NCBI RefSeq assembly: GCF_947495675.1
Contig: NZ_CANLZX010000011.1
Span: 1-64,000, forward strand
Direction of reading: 5' to 3'
Length of the DNA: 64,000 nucleotides
Source: an uncultured Algibacter sp.
GTDB lineage: Bacteria; Bacteroidota; Bacteroidia; Flavobacteriales; Flavobacteriaceae
Part shown: in pieces, positions 54,041-62,899 of the stretch
Position numbering within the stretch: position 1 is the stretch's first letter
Layout: every line of letters begins with the position of its first letter
Made by a program: the position numbers and the translations under genes
The notes under the pieces: model-generated
Databases searched by the model: none
What the model saw: the letters and a program-made list of their open reading frames with translations, nothing else
What the model was told of the DNA's origin: nothing

Positions 54041-55453
54041 ATGAGAATTTTAAAATTTACAACTGTTTTATTTTCAATACTATTAAGTTTAAATTTATCA
54101 TCTCAAACAGATGAGCAAGTCATTAAAACAATATATAAACAAACTTTAACAAACGGTAAAAGTTACGATTGGTTAAACCATTTATCAAACCAAATTGGTA
54201 GTCGCTTATCAGGATCGTTAGGGGCAGAAAGAGCAGTAGCTTATACTAAAGAAGAACTAGATAAATTAGGTTTAGATAAAGTTTGGTTGCAACCAGTAAT
54301 GGTACCTAAATGGGTTCGAGGCGCAAAAGAGTTTGCTTTTATTGAAACCCAACCAGGTAAAACAACAAATGTGAATATATGTGCTTTGGGAGGTTCTGTA
54401 GCCACTCCTGCATTAGGATTAAAAGCCGAAGTTGTTGAGGTTAAAAACTTTGAAGAGTTAGAAGCTCTTGGGGCAAAAAAAATAGAAGGTAAAATTGTAT
54501 TTTATAATCGCCCCATGCAAGTCGATTTAATTAGCACATTCGAAGCTTATGGAGGTTGTGTAAACCAACGTTATAAAGGAGCTGTTGAAGCAATAAAATA
54601 TGGTGCTGTAGGTGTTATTGTGCGTTCTATGAATTTAAGAATGGACGATTTTCCACATACAGGTAGCATGACTTATGATAATTTGCCTGTAGATAGACGC
54701 ATACCATCAGCAGCTATTAGTACAAATGATGCAGAGTTATTAAGTACGATGTTAAAACTAGATAAATCCATAAAATTTTATTTTAAACAAAATTGTAAAC
54801 AATTAAAAGATGTACAATCTTATAATGTAATTGGCGAAATTACTGGAAGCGAATATCCTAATGAATATATGGTTGTTGGTGGACATTTAGATTCTTGGGA
54901 TTTAGGTGATGGTTCTCATGATGATGGGGCAGGTGTGGTACAATCTATGGATGTATTAAGATTACTAAAAGAATCTGGTATTACACCAAAACGAAGTATT
55001 AGAGTTGTGTTATTTATGAATGAAGAAAATGGTTTACGTGGTGGAAAAAAATATGCCGAAGTAGCAAAACAAAATGGAGAAAACCATGTTTTTGCTTTAG
55101 AAAGTGATTCAGGTGGTTTTACACCTCGTGGTTTTAGTTTTGATTGTACAGATGCCGCATTTAATCAAGTGTTAAGCTGGAAACCACTTTTTAAACCCTA
55201 TTTAATTCATTATTTTGAAAAGGGTGGTAGTGGAGCCGACGTTGGTCCATTAAAAACAGAGAGCAATGTCTTAGCTGGTTTACGCCCAGATTCTCAACGT
55301 TATTTTGATCATCATCATGCTAGTAATGATACTTTTGATGCGGTAAATAAACGCGAACTGGAACTGGGTGCTGCAACCATGACTTCTTTAATCTATTTGT
55401 TTGATAAATACGGTGTAAACCCAATTATTAATAATACGCCTATAAAAGATTAA
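54041..55453 (+). CDS. M28 family aminopeptidase/carboxypeptidase
   Basis: 470 residues, exported (signal ILKFTTVLFSILLSLNLSSQ). A PA-like inserted domain near 110-240 precedes the zinc peptidase core: VVGGHLDSWDLGDGSHDDGA near 278-297 (first ligands), NEENGLRGGKKYA near 325-337 (catalytic Glu pair), ESDSGG near 352 and the final zinc His in YFDHHHASNDTF near 427. It trims peptides in the periplasm or outside. Copy C of the intergenic repeat lies ~90 bases upstream. The next gene follows after 21 bases. Confidence 0.92.
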   Translation: MRILKFTTVLFSILLSLNLSSQTDEQVIKTIYKQTLTNGKSYDWLNHLSNQIGSRLSGSLGAERAVAYTKEELDKLGLDKVWLQPVMVPKWVRGAKEFAFIETQPGKTTNVNICALGGSVATPALGLKAEVVEVKNFEELEALGAKKIEGKIVFYNRPMQVDLISTFEAYGGCVNQRYKGAVEAIKYGAVGVIVRSMNLRMDDFPHTGSMTYDNLPVDRRIPSAAISTNDAELLSTMLKLDKSIKFYFKQNCKQLKDVQSYNVIGEITGSEYPNEYMVVGGHLDSWDLGDGSHDDGAGVVQSMDVLRLLKESGITPKRSIRVVLFMNEENGLRGGKKYAEVAKQNGENHVFALESDSGGFTPRGFSFDCTDAAFNQVLSWKPLFKPYLIHYFEKGGSGADVGPLKTESNVLAGLRPDSQRYFDHHHASNDTFDAVNKRELELGAATMTSLIYLFDKYGVNPIINNTPIKD

Positions 55454-55474
55454 GAATCTATTATTTAAGTAAAA

Positions 55475-56029
55475 ATGAAGAAACTCATTTTAACATCAGC
55501 ATTAATTTTAGCAAATTTTGTTATGGCGCAAAATGAAAATAAATTGCCGTTTCATGAAATTCCGGATTATCCTGAAACATACAATTCTGGAACTGTTTCA
55601 GCAAGAATGATAGACGGTTTAGGGTTTCGATATTACTGGGCTACAGAAGGGTTAAGAATTGAAGATTTGGATTTTAAAGCTAGTGAATCTGGAAGAACTT
55701 CTGCTGAAACTATAGAACACATTTACGGACTTTCTAAATTTATTCGTAATAGTATTTTAATGGCTAATAAAGACGAAAATAAAGCTGAATTAGATTTTCA
55801 AGAAAAACGCAAACAAACATTAGAAAATTTTAAAATAGTTTCAGATACCCTCAAAGATTTAGATACACCTTTCAATCTAGAAAATACAGAAATCCCTTTT
55901 TGGAATATAATTAATGGCCCAATATCAGATGCCTTATGGCATTGTGGACAAGTGGTAATGTTAAGGCGTGCTTCTGGGAATCCTTTTAATTCTAAGGTGA
56001 GTGTTTTTGCAGGAAAATTGAAGGAATAA
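55475..56029 (+). CDS. DinB-like exported protein
   Basis: 184 residues, signal peptide MKKLILTSALILANFVMAQ. The mature four-helix domain shows DinB-superfamily histidine sites: ETIEHIYGLSKFIRN near residues 77-91 and SDALWHCGQVVMLRRASGNP near 147-166, consistent with a metal-bound bundle. DinB proteins are usually cytosolic, so export is unusual. It lies 21 bases after the M28 peptidase gene, probably cotranscribed. Function unknown. Confidence 0.82.
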   Translation: MKKLILTSALILANFVMAQNENKLPFHEIPDYPETYNSGTVSARMIDGLGFRYYWATEGLRIEDLDFKASESGRTSAETIEHIYGLSKFIRNSILMANKDENKAELDFQEKRKQTLENFKIVSDTLKDLDTPFNLENTEIPFWNIINGPISDALWHCGQVVMLRRASGNPFNSKVSVFAGKLKE

Positions 56030-56031
56030 TG

Positions 56032-56139
56032 TTATTTTTCCTTTTCTTTCTTCATTTTAATATAACCAGTTACTAACCTGACTCCCAATCGTGCAAATAG
56101 TATAATAGCAATTACCATGACAATATCTAAACCACTCAT
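56032..56139 (-). CDS. Possible small single-helix membrane protein (35 residues)
   Basis: ATG frame MSGLDIVMVIAIILFARLGV followed by RLVTGYIKMKKEKEK and a stop: one membrane helix near 5-16 and a strongly basic tail, a credible layout for a small membrane peptide. It lies 45 bases downstream of the APC permease on the same strand and is convergent with the DinB-like gene (2 bases apart). No ribosome binding site. Confidence 0.45.
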   Translation of the reverse strand: MSGLDIVMVIAIILFARLGVRLVTGYIKMKKEKEK

Positions 56140-56184
56140 AAAGACAAGATATTGTTTTCTTTTACTAATTATTTTAATGAAAAG

Positions 56185-57486
56185 TTAATTTTTTCTTTTC
56201 AAAAACTTAATAATTAAGAAAATCAAACTTAAAACCGCTATAGTTATAGCAGTTCCAATCATTTCATTTGTTGACAGATTCGATAAAAAATATAAAATTA
56301 TTGCAACAGATAAAATAGGAACTAGCCAGCCACCAGGGATTTTAAACCCATCATGCTTTAATTCTTGAAAAGTACGTAATTTAATTACAGATAGTGCAAC
56401 ACCTAAATAAAGCAAAAGCATTGAGCTACTTGCTATAACTGCTAATTGCTCAAAACTCCCAGAAATAGAAAGAATAAAACCAATAGTTGCATAAACAATA
56501 ATGGCTATATAAGGTGTAGAAAAAGATTTATGAATTTTTGATAGCGCTTTGATTGGTATCACTTGATCCCTTGAAAGTGCATAAACTATTCTTGGACTAT
56601 TTAGAATAGCACCACTCATATATCCAAATATTGAAATAACTGCTCCAATAGTTAAAAGTGTATATCCGAAAGAGCCCATAACTACCTTGGCAGTTTCAGC
56701 AAGAGGATCTGCTGTGAAATTTGGTAAATCATTACCTAATACACCTTGACAAACGGTTTGTATTAAAATGTAAACAATTACAACAATAGTTATGCTAATT
56801 AAAATGGCTCTTGGAATTGTACGTTTTGGATTAATAACCTCGCCCCCTATAACGATACCTGTTTCACAGCCTTGGAAAGCAAAAAATAAAATTAGTGATG
56901 TTTCACCAAGGGTTTTAATACTTGGTATGTTTTCAAAATATAAGTTACTTATTGAAACATCCTTAAAACCAATAATAATGAGTAAAATTAGAGGGATAAG
57001 CTTAATTAATGTATTAAATTTTACTAAACCTATACCTTGTTTTAAGCCAATAATATTAATATAAACCAAGCCATAAAAAAGAATAAATAAAAATAATAAA
57101 CGAGGCCAGCCTTCTTCAAAAAATGGATATGCAGACCCAATAACATTTATTAATGCATTTGACACCGCAGCATCTGCAAATAAAGCACTTCCTACAGCAA
57201 AAAAACCACCAATAAATCCTGCATGGTCACCAAATGCTGTTTCAATATACGTATAAGGGCCTCCGGTATTGGTTACTTTACTTCCAGCTTCTGCAAAACA
57301 TAGCATAATCATGGCCATGAGTAATCCGCATAATATATAGGCTATTACACCAGATGCTCCCATGTAACCAGCAACTAAAGCTGGTAATACGAATATACCA
57401 GACCCAATAATGATGTTAATAATATTTGCGGATAACCCCAAAACACCAACACGTCTTTTTAAACCTTCAGTATTTTTTTTAATCAT
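56185..57486 (-). CDS. APC superfamily amino acid permease
   Basis: About 433 residues with twelve predicted helices. The N-terminal GLSANIINIIIGSGIFVLPA near residues 17-36 is the substrate-binding break of helix 1, and FFAFQGCETGIVIGGEVINP near 202-221 is the helix-6 signature. It takes up an amino acid, which one is unknown. The frame is open to an ATG at 57513 inside the upstream gene; the ATG at 57486 (MIKKNTEGLKRRVG) is preferred, 5 bases after the DUF1624 stop. They are cotranscribed. Confidence 0.88.
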   Translation of the reverse strand: MIKKNTEGLKRRVGVLGLSANIINIIIGSGIFVLPALVAGYMGASGVIAYILCGLLMAMIMLCFAEAGSKVTNTGGPYTYIETAFGDHAGFIGGFFAVGSALFADAAVSNALINVIGSAYPFFEEGWPRLLFLFILFYGLVYINIIGLKQGIGLVKFNTLIKLIPLILLIIIGFKDVSISNLYFENIPSIKTLGETSLILFFAFQGCETGIVIGGEVINPKRTIPRAILISITIVVIVYILIQTVCQGVLGNDLPNFTADPLAETAKVVMGSFGYTLLTIGAVISIFGYMSGAILNSPRIVYALSRDQVIPIKALSKIHKSFSTPYIAIIVYATIGFILSISGSFEQLAVIASSSMLLLYLGVALSVIKLRTFQELKHDGFKIPGGWLVPILSVAIILYFLSNLSTNEMIGTAITIAVLSLIFLIIKFLKRKN

Positions 57487-57491
57487 AATTA

Positions 57492-58673
57492 TTAAAGGTA
57501 GCTTAACCACCATTTGTCTTTATTATTAGCTTTGTATATCATATACTTTTTTGAAGGATAGTAGAGTAATGCTATAACAGCAATCCATACCATATAGACA
57601 ACAAAAAGGGAATAACCGTAATTTATAAGTTTTTGATTAGAGAAAACATCTTTAGTTAAAATCATATGTTCCCAATTACCACCAAAAATTAACATACCTA
57701 TTATAGCTAAGCCATGAATGAGTAAAATATGAATGAAATAATAAAAAAGAGGAACACGACCAAACACTAGTAAAAAGTCAGTTACCTTGTTTTTAATATT
57801 TTCAACTGCATATAAAAATAGTAGAGATGGCCCCATTGTAATTAATATATAAATTAAAGAAGGGGGATATTTAGTTACACTAAAGAATGATAAAATGGTT
57901 TTAGTTGCTGTGTCTTGAATCGTCCATGGTTCTAGGTTTCCATATATATTAATCCCTCTAATGATAAAAAATAAAGCGATAGAAGTAAAACCAATACTTA
58001 GTAAGTATTTTTTTCTAAGTTTTGGGTTATAATCTTTTTTATAAAGTGTACCTAAACAATAACCCAAAGTAATTAATCCAAACCAAGGAATAATAGGGTA
58101 GGCAAATGCAAAAAACCGATCTCCAATATTAATAAATTGCTGTTGATGAAGAATATACCATACAATGGATTTAAAACTTGAACCTTGAAGAATAATACCA
58201 TCTAATAAATTATGACCAGTAATTAATATTAACCCAATAATAAGCAATGCTCTAACAGGTAAGAAAATAGCGAATGATAGTAGTACCATGCATAAGCCTA
58301 TAGCCCAAATAACTTGAAAAATGATAAAACTATAGGTAACATCAAATTTCCATAAAAAATTATTAACTATTATTGCTAGAAGCACTAGCCATATTCCTCT
58401 TGTTAAAAGGAATTTAAATAAATCAGATTTTGTTTTTTTACTACCATATAAAAAAGCTGAGGTTCCTGCTAAAAAAATAAAAACAGGGGCGCAGAAATGC
58501 GTAATAAAACGAGTGAAAAATAAAAATGGTGTAGTGGTTTCTAAGTTTGTTGGATCTGAAAAAAAAGAACCATAATGAAAATAATCTCTAACATGGTCTA
58601 AAGTCATTATTACCATTACTAAACCTCTTAAAATATCTATGGACTCTATTCGGGTTGATTTTACTATAGCCAT
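57492..58673 (-). CDS. DUF1624/heparan-alpha-glucosaminide acetyltransferase-like membrane protein
   Basis: 393 residues with about ten helices. N-terminal RIESIDILRGLVMVIMTLDHVRDYFHYG near residues 8-35 carries the catalytic Asp-His (LDHVRD) seen in acyltransferases of this superfamily, followed by FFTRFITHFCAPVFIFLAGT. It probably moves an acyl group across the membrane onto a sugar or envelope molecule. Shares an operon with the APC permease. A TAAATTTG -7-like box sits only 2 bases from the ATG, so it is unlikely to be its own promoter. Confidence 0.87.
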   Translation of the reverse strand: MAIVKSTRIESIDILRGLVMVIMTLDHVRDYFHYGSFFSDPTNLETTTPFLFFTRFITHFCAPVFIFLAGTSAFLYGSKKTKSDLFKFLLTRGIWLVLLAIIVNNFLWKFDVTYSFIIFQVIWAIGLCMVLLSFAIFLPVRALLIIGLILITGHNLLDGIILQGSSFKSIVWYILHQQQFINIGDRFFAFAYPIIPWFGLITLGYCLGTLYKKDYNPKLRKKYLLSIGFTSIALFFIIRGINIYGNLEPWTIQDTATKTILSFFSVTKYPPSLIYILITMGPSLLFLYAVENIKNKVTDFLLVFGRVPLFYYFIHILLIHGLAIIGMLIFGGNWEHMILTKDVFSNQKLINYGYSLFVVYMVWIAVIALLYYPSKKYMIYKANNKDKWWLSYL

Positions 58674-59004
58674 ACAAATTTATTGCTGTTAAAATTGAAA
58701 ATAAACAAAATGTTAATCACTTGCTTGAGCAACTATAATAAAAAAAGCATAATTAACCACACAACACCTAAGTGTCATGTTTGAATTTTGAAAGATACTT
58801 TTTTTATGGGAGAATACCTTGTTAATCAATAATTTGAAAATGGTAAACCAACAATAAAAGTAAATCATAAAATATCAAAATATGAAGAATTTTAGCTAAT
58901 AATGGTTAATTTGAAATATACATTTTATTATATATTCCAATCTGTTTCAATTTCTAAATCAATTGAAGCAAATAATAGATTGTGATAAAAAGTGGGTTTA
59001 GTTT
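58674..59004. other. AT-rich intergenic region
   Basis: 331 bases between two minus-strand units. No open frame, RNA gene or strong terminator recognised. A small palindrome TTGCTTGAGCAA lies at 58721-58732. Confidence 0.5.
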
Positions 59005-59508
59005 TTAATTAGTTTTATGTACTTCTAACTCAATTTCTATCAAAAATTCTGGTATTGCCAATTCTTTTACACCCAACCAAGACCCTGTTGGAAATTGTTT
59101 TTTGTAAATTTCTGTTCTATAGCCAGCATGTTCTAAAAATTTGGGCATGTCTGTAGTAAAAACGTTTTCAACAACTACATCATCAAAAGAGCAACCAAAA
59201 TGAGATAATATTTTACTTAAATCGGCATAGCAATTTTTCATTTGTTGTTCAAAATCGCCTATAGCAGTTGGGTTGCCTTCATCATCCATACTTACCGCTC
59301 CAGAAATTTTAATAGAATTACCAATTTTAACAGCATGCGAATATCCATAGGCCTTTTCAACTTCTGGGCGTAGCATAAAATATTCTGGAACGTCATTTTC
59401 TACAATAGTTTTTTTTACCTGTTGCTCACAACTTTGTGTTACAAAAGTTAAAGTTAGTAGTATTATAATTAGTGGTAATTTATTGATATTGTTAATTAGT
59501 TTTTTCAT
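59005..59508 (-). CDS. Exported Rid-family (YjgF/RidA-like) lipoprotein lacking the catalytic Arg
   Basis: 167 residues. Signal with lipobox-like TFVTQSCEQQ near residues 20-29, then a RidA domain near 45-167 (YSHAVKIGNSIKISGAVSMD, NCYADLSKILSHFGCSFDDV, NVFTTDMPKF, FLIEIELEVHKTN). In E. coli RidA the enamine-deaminating Arg sits in FPARSCVEV; here the aligned stretch is FPTGSWLGV, with Gly142 in its place. It is therefore unlikely to be an archetypal imine deaminase and may belong to the Rid4-7 branches. Export of a Rid protein is unusual. Last gene of the minus-strand operon, 23 bases after the NTF2-like gene. Confidence 0.88.
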   Translation of the reverse strand: MKKLINNINKLPLIIILLTLTFVTQSCEQQVKKTIVENDVPEYFMLRPEVEKAYGYSHAVKIGNSIKISGAVSMDDEGNPTAIGDFEQQMKNCYADLSKILSHFGCSFDDVVVENVFTTDMPKFLEHAGYRTEIYKKQFPTGSWLGVKELAIPEFLIEIELEVHKTN

Positions 59509-59531
59509 GTGTTTTAGTTTTAATTATTATG

Positions 59532-60371
59532 CTATTTCTTTAACATCTCATCAAGCTGTTTGGTGTCAATATATTGCTGAAATGCTGTTATTTTACCATC
59601 TTTTACTGTCCATAAATGGGCTGCTTGAGCATTAAGTGTTTTTCCATTATGTTTAGAAATGGCATTATATCGCAAGGTGGCTAAGACTTGGTTATTACTC
59701 ATTTCGTGAGGTTTAATATGAGATAAATTAAAACCATCAAAATCGACAGGTAGTTTTGCAAAAACACCTTGAAGTACAGCGTATGGTCCAAGATAAGGGT
59801 TTCCTACTGCTAAGGCATTTCCTTCTGCTTCATTCCAAATAATATTTGCATCCATTGTATCAAGTGCAGCAGGAATATCTCCTACAGAAAAAGCTTTGTA
59901 TAAATCATTAACGATTGATGTATTATTTAAGGCAATAGCGTAGCGATAGCTTTTATAGATTTTCCAGTCTCCGTTTATTTTTTTTAAAGTATTTACAAAT
60001 TGTCCATTTTGAATACTTTTTGGATCATCCACTTTGTTAAATATAAAAGCCCCACTTACAAACATATAGTTTTTATTAAGCTCAGTTTTGTCTATTGTCT
60101 TTAAAGTAATGTTATATTTTCCTGAAGCAAATGTAGCTTTATATTGTGCTTTAATATCTTCAAGACCAGAAACCAAATTTCCATTTGTGTTTCTTATAGA
60201 AGCATTTTTGGTATATAGGACATCTAAATTATTTATGTTTCCTGTATTAATTGTATTTACATATAATTCATGCATTTTTTCTACATCTAAATTTTGAGCT
60301 TTAACATGAAATGGGAATGAAATGAAAATTAAGAGACTTAAAAGTACTTGGGTAGTTTTAAAAATTTTCAT
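59532..60371 (-). CDS. Exported two-domain NTF2/SnoaL-like protein
   Basis: 279 residues, signal peptide LLSLLIFISFPFHVKAQ. Two NTF2-like cone domains in tandem, near 28-150 (DUF4440-like: LDVEKMHELYVNTINTGNIN) and 152-279 (SnoaL-like: VNDLYKAFSVGDIPAALDTM ... HLWTVKDGKITAFQQYID). It probably binds or transforms a small molecule in the periplasm; no conserved catalytic Asp/His is certain. Separated from the preceding NTF2 gene by 131 bases with a strong hairpin. Confidence 0.82.
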   Translation of the reverse strand: MKIFKTTQVLLSLLIFISFPFHVKAQNLDVEKMHELYVNTINTGNINNLDVLYTKNASIRNTNGNLVSGLEDIKAQYKATFASGKYNITLKTIDKTELNKNYMFVSGAFIFNKVDDPKSIQNGQFVNTLKKINGDWKIYKSYRYAIALNNTSIVNDLYKAFSVGDIPAALDTMDANIIWNEAEGNALAVGNPYLGPYAVLQGVFAKLPVDFDGFNLSHIKPHEMSNNQVLATLRYNAISKHNGKTLNAQAAHLWTVKDGKITAFQQYIDTKQLDEMLKK

Positions 60372-60449
60372 GGTTTTATTTCTAAATGGTTTATGGTTTG
60401 AATATTTTCCTTAATCAATTAAATAAGTAATTTAAAGTAGGATAATTAT

Positions 60450-60490
60450 AAACCAAAGGCAGCCAACACAATTATGCTGCCTTTTGGTTT
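60450..60490 (-). terminator. Intra-operon hairpin between two NTF2-like genes
   Basis: AAACCAAAGGCAGC (60450-60463) pairs with GCTGCCTTTTGGTTT (60476-60490), a 14-bp stem with one bulged T. On the minus strand it follows the stop of the gene at 60503 and precedes the next start at 60371. No long T-run follows, so partial termination or mRNA processing is possible. Confidence 0.6.
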
Positions 60491-60502
60491 AATTTTGGTT
60501 GG

Positions 60503-61447
60503 TTACTTTGCATTTAATAATGTTGGACTATAATACCCCATTTCAAATACTATTTTACCATCTACATCAAAGCTGTTACTAAAATGCATAGGCAAAGTAA
60601 TTTTCTTTTTATCAGATTTACGAATTAAATGGTAATTCCACCAAGATAAAACTTCACGTCCATTACCCATTTCATATTCTAAATAATCTGGATAGCCAAT
60701 CATATCGATACTTACAATTTCATAATCGTCTAAAAACTTCTTCCAATTAGCTTTTGTTTCGGCTTTAGTTTGAGATTCGCCAAATTCCATATTTATGTTT
60801 GAGAAGGTAGCATCATCACTATAATAGCTCATAGTTGTTTCTAAATCACCATTTTCAAAAGCATAATTTAGTTTCCGAACCGTATTAATATTATCATGAT
60901 GGTTATAAATTTTACCATTTGTTCTGTTTACAAAACTAGAACGCACTTCATCAAAAATACTTTCGTTGGAATAATTAATAATGGTTTGTATTTTATTGTT
61001 TTTATTTACAACAAATAACTTATGGGTTGGCATATCAAATTTTACGCCTGTTTTTTTATGGACACCTTTAAGGTCTTCCCAAGTTTGCACCCAAATCTCA
61101 TCTTTATCATTGTCTTTTTTGTATTCAATGGCATCTGGGTATGCGCCTTTTGTGCGCTCTATTGAAAAATAATCGATGTTGTTGTGCCAGAATTTTGCAC
61201 TTCCTGCAAAAGCTCCTTTGTCTTGTCCTTTTTGGTTTGTATTTGTACTAACGCCATTATAGGATTTAAAGTCTTCTGCCAAATAACTAGCTACTTTTGT
61301 AGAATCGCCAGCTACAAATGCTTTTGTCATAGCTTCAACAGTCTTAATTGCTGGATGGTCAATATATACGGTTCCATTTGTTTTTTTTTGCCCAAAAGTT
61401 AGAATACTTGATAAGGCAATAACGAATAATAATACATGATTTTTCAT
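60503..61447 (-). CDS. Exported two-domain NTF2-like protein
   Basis: 314 residues, signal peptide MKNHVLLFVIALSSILTFG. Two NTF2-like domains near 30-170 (IKTVEAMTKAFVAGDSTKVA) and 185-312 (INTVRKLNYAFENGDLETTM), distantly related to the next gene downstream, with conserved acidic and aromatic cone residues. It is 25 bases behind the cupin gene, in the same operon. Function unknown. Confidence 0.82.
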   Translation of the reverse strand: MKNHVLLFVIALSSILTFGQKKTNGTVYIDHPAIKTVEAMTKAFVAGDSTKVASYLAEDFKSYNGVSTNTNQKGQDKGAFAGSAKFWHNNIDYFSIERTKGAYPDAIEYKKDNDKDEIWVQTWEDLKGVHKKTGVKFDMPTHKLFVVNKNNKIQTIINYSNESIFDEVRSSFVNRTNGKIYNHHDNINTVRKLNYAFENGDLETTMSYYSDDATFSNINMEFGESQTKAETKANWKKFLDDYEIVSIDMIGYPDYLEYEMGNGREVLSWWNYHLIRKSDKKKITLPMHFSNSFDVDGKIVFEMGYYSPTLLNAK

Positions 61448-61472
61448 TGTTTAGGATTTTATGGTTAATTAA

Positions 61473-61925
61473 TTATTGTTTTACTTCTACTCGAATAAGC
61501 CTAATAGTTTGTGTTTTACTTAAATTTGTAACAGAATGAGGTGCTTCAGAGTCTTTCCAAATAGTCATAGGTAATTTTAAGGGTTCTTTAAGTTCTCGAC
61601 TATCTAGAATGATATTGCCATCAATATCGGTATCTATATACTCACCAGCTTCTTGTAAGTAAATAACACTTGGCCATTTGTGGTGATGTAAGTTTTCAAT
61701 TTCTTCAGGAGCTAGTGTAACTTCCAAAACCCTAACCATATCATTTTCTAATAAAATTTTATGATTTTTTGGAGCTGCAACAACAGCGTCAAGAACCAAT
61801 GTCCATTCTGCTGGGTTCTTTGATTTGAAATCAAATTTTTGATTGGATGCTAGTTTTTGACAAAAACCAGATAGGGTGAAAGTCAATAAAAAAAGTATTG
61901 CAAGTTGAATTTTTATAGTTTTCAT
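61473..61925 (-). CDS. Exported cupin-like protein
   Basis: 150 residues, signal peptide FLLTFTLSGFCQ. A single cupin barrel: LLENDMVRVLEVTLAPEEIE near 58-77, then NLHHHKWPSVIYLQEAGEYI near 78-97, with HHH likely metal ligands, and the second motif PHSVTNLSKTQTIRLIRVEV at the end. It could bind a metal or a small ligand. It is 25 bases before the NTF2 gene and 12 bases after the SDR stop. Confidence 0.85.
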   Translation of the reverse strand: MKTIKIQLAILFLLTFTLSGFCQKLASNQKFDFKSKNPAEWTLVLDAVVAAPKNHKILLENDMVRVLEVTLAPEEIENLHHHKWPSVIYLQEAGEYIDTDIDGNIILDSRELKEPLKLPMTIWKDSEAPHSVTNLSKTQTIRLIRVEVKQ

Positions 61926-61937
61926 TTTTTTAAGGTT

Positions 61938-62876
61938 TTAGTTTGAATATTCATTTAAGGTTTTTTGAACCGATTGAAATGGTAATCCTAGATCATGTTC
62001 AGCCATTTTGTTTTTGTAAATTATTTTTGCTGAATTTTCAGGATTTTGGTTGTTTAACATTAATGATACATCTGAAATTGAATATGTTTCGCTACTTAAT
62101 AAATAATTTTTATTATGTAATCCAGAAATAGTTGCCGCTTTGTAAACACCTTCTGCGACATCTTTAACATTAACAATAGCTAGTTCTGCATTAGTGTCAA
62201 ATAACATTTGAACGAAAGGATTTGGCGCCAATTTATTTTTAATTAAATATTGTAAGCCTGTTGATACAGAGTCTTCTCTTTTTGATAAGGATTTTCCAAA
62301 AACAGCTACAGGAGATACACTAGTAATTTCAAACTCTAGATTTGGATGAGTTTTAATAAATGTATTGACTGTTTGGTTGGCTATAAATTTAGCTTGTGCG
62401 TATGGATGGCTTTCTTCACTAATAAAAGGTGTGTCATTTTCACTATAGGTATCATGATTATTTTTACCATCAGCAGGCAATGGGAAATTTGTATTCCATG
62501 CTGCCACCGATGCTATGAAAACTGCTTTTTCTATACTAGGTGTGTTATTTATAACTTCCAAAAAGTTTTCTGTCCCTTTTATTGTGGGATCAAAAAGTTC
62601 AGTTTGAGGATTTTTTACATCTAATTGAAAAGGTGTGCCGCCATGAATAATAATATCGCAGTCTTTAACAAATTCTTGTAATTGGTTTTTGTTTTCAACA
62701 TTAAGCTCACTTATATGTAAATGATCGGTATAATTAAGCCGCATTAAATGTTCATATTTGTTTTCTATTGAAATGTTGGTTGTAGATACTTTTACTTCAA
62801 AACCCTTTTCTAAAAATCGTTTAGTTATATAACTTCCTATAAAACCTGCGCCCCCAATAATGCCTACTTTTTTCAT
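61938..62876 (-). CDS. NAD(P)-dependent epimerase/dehydratase (extended SDR)
   Basis: 312 residues, cytosolic. NAD-binding IIGGAGFIGSYITKRFL near 6-22, IIHGGTPFQLDV near 75-86, catalytic Ser in FIASVAAWN near 121-129 and Tyr-x-x-x-Lys in HPYAQAKFIANQ near 158-169. Resembles dihydroflavonol reductase-like/NmrA-type SDRs. First gene of the five-gene minus-strand operon and the only member without a signal peptide. The inverted repeat at 62900-62984 lies directly upstream of its start. Confidence 0.88.
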   Translation of the reverse strand: MKKVGIIGGAGFIGSYITKRFLEKGFEVKVSTTNISIENKYEHLMRLNYTDHLHISELNVENKNQLQEFVKDCDIIIHGGTPFQLDVKNPQTELFDPTIKGTENFLEVINNTPSIEKAVFIASVAAWNTNFPLPADGKNNHDTYSENDTPFISEESHPYAQAKFIANQTVNTFIKTHPNLEFEITSVSPVAVFGKSLSKREDSVSTGLQYLIKNKLAPNPFVQMLFDTNAELAIVNVKDVAEGVYKAATISGLHNKNYLLSSETYSISDVSLMLNNQNPENSAKIIYKNKMAEHDLGLPFQSVQKTLNEYSN

Positions 62877-62899
62877 AATTAGATTGTTTTAGTTAAAAA

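Noticed and set aside
58675..58682. TAAATTTG as promoter of the DUF1624 gene
   Set aside because: It ends 2 bases before the ATG, so transcription would begin inside the coding region.
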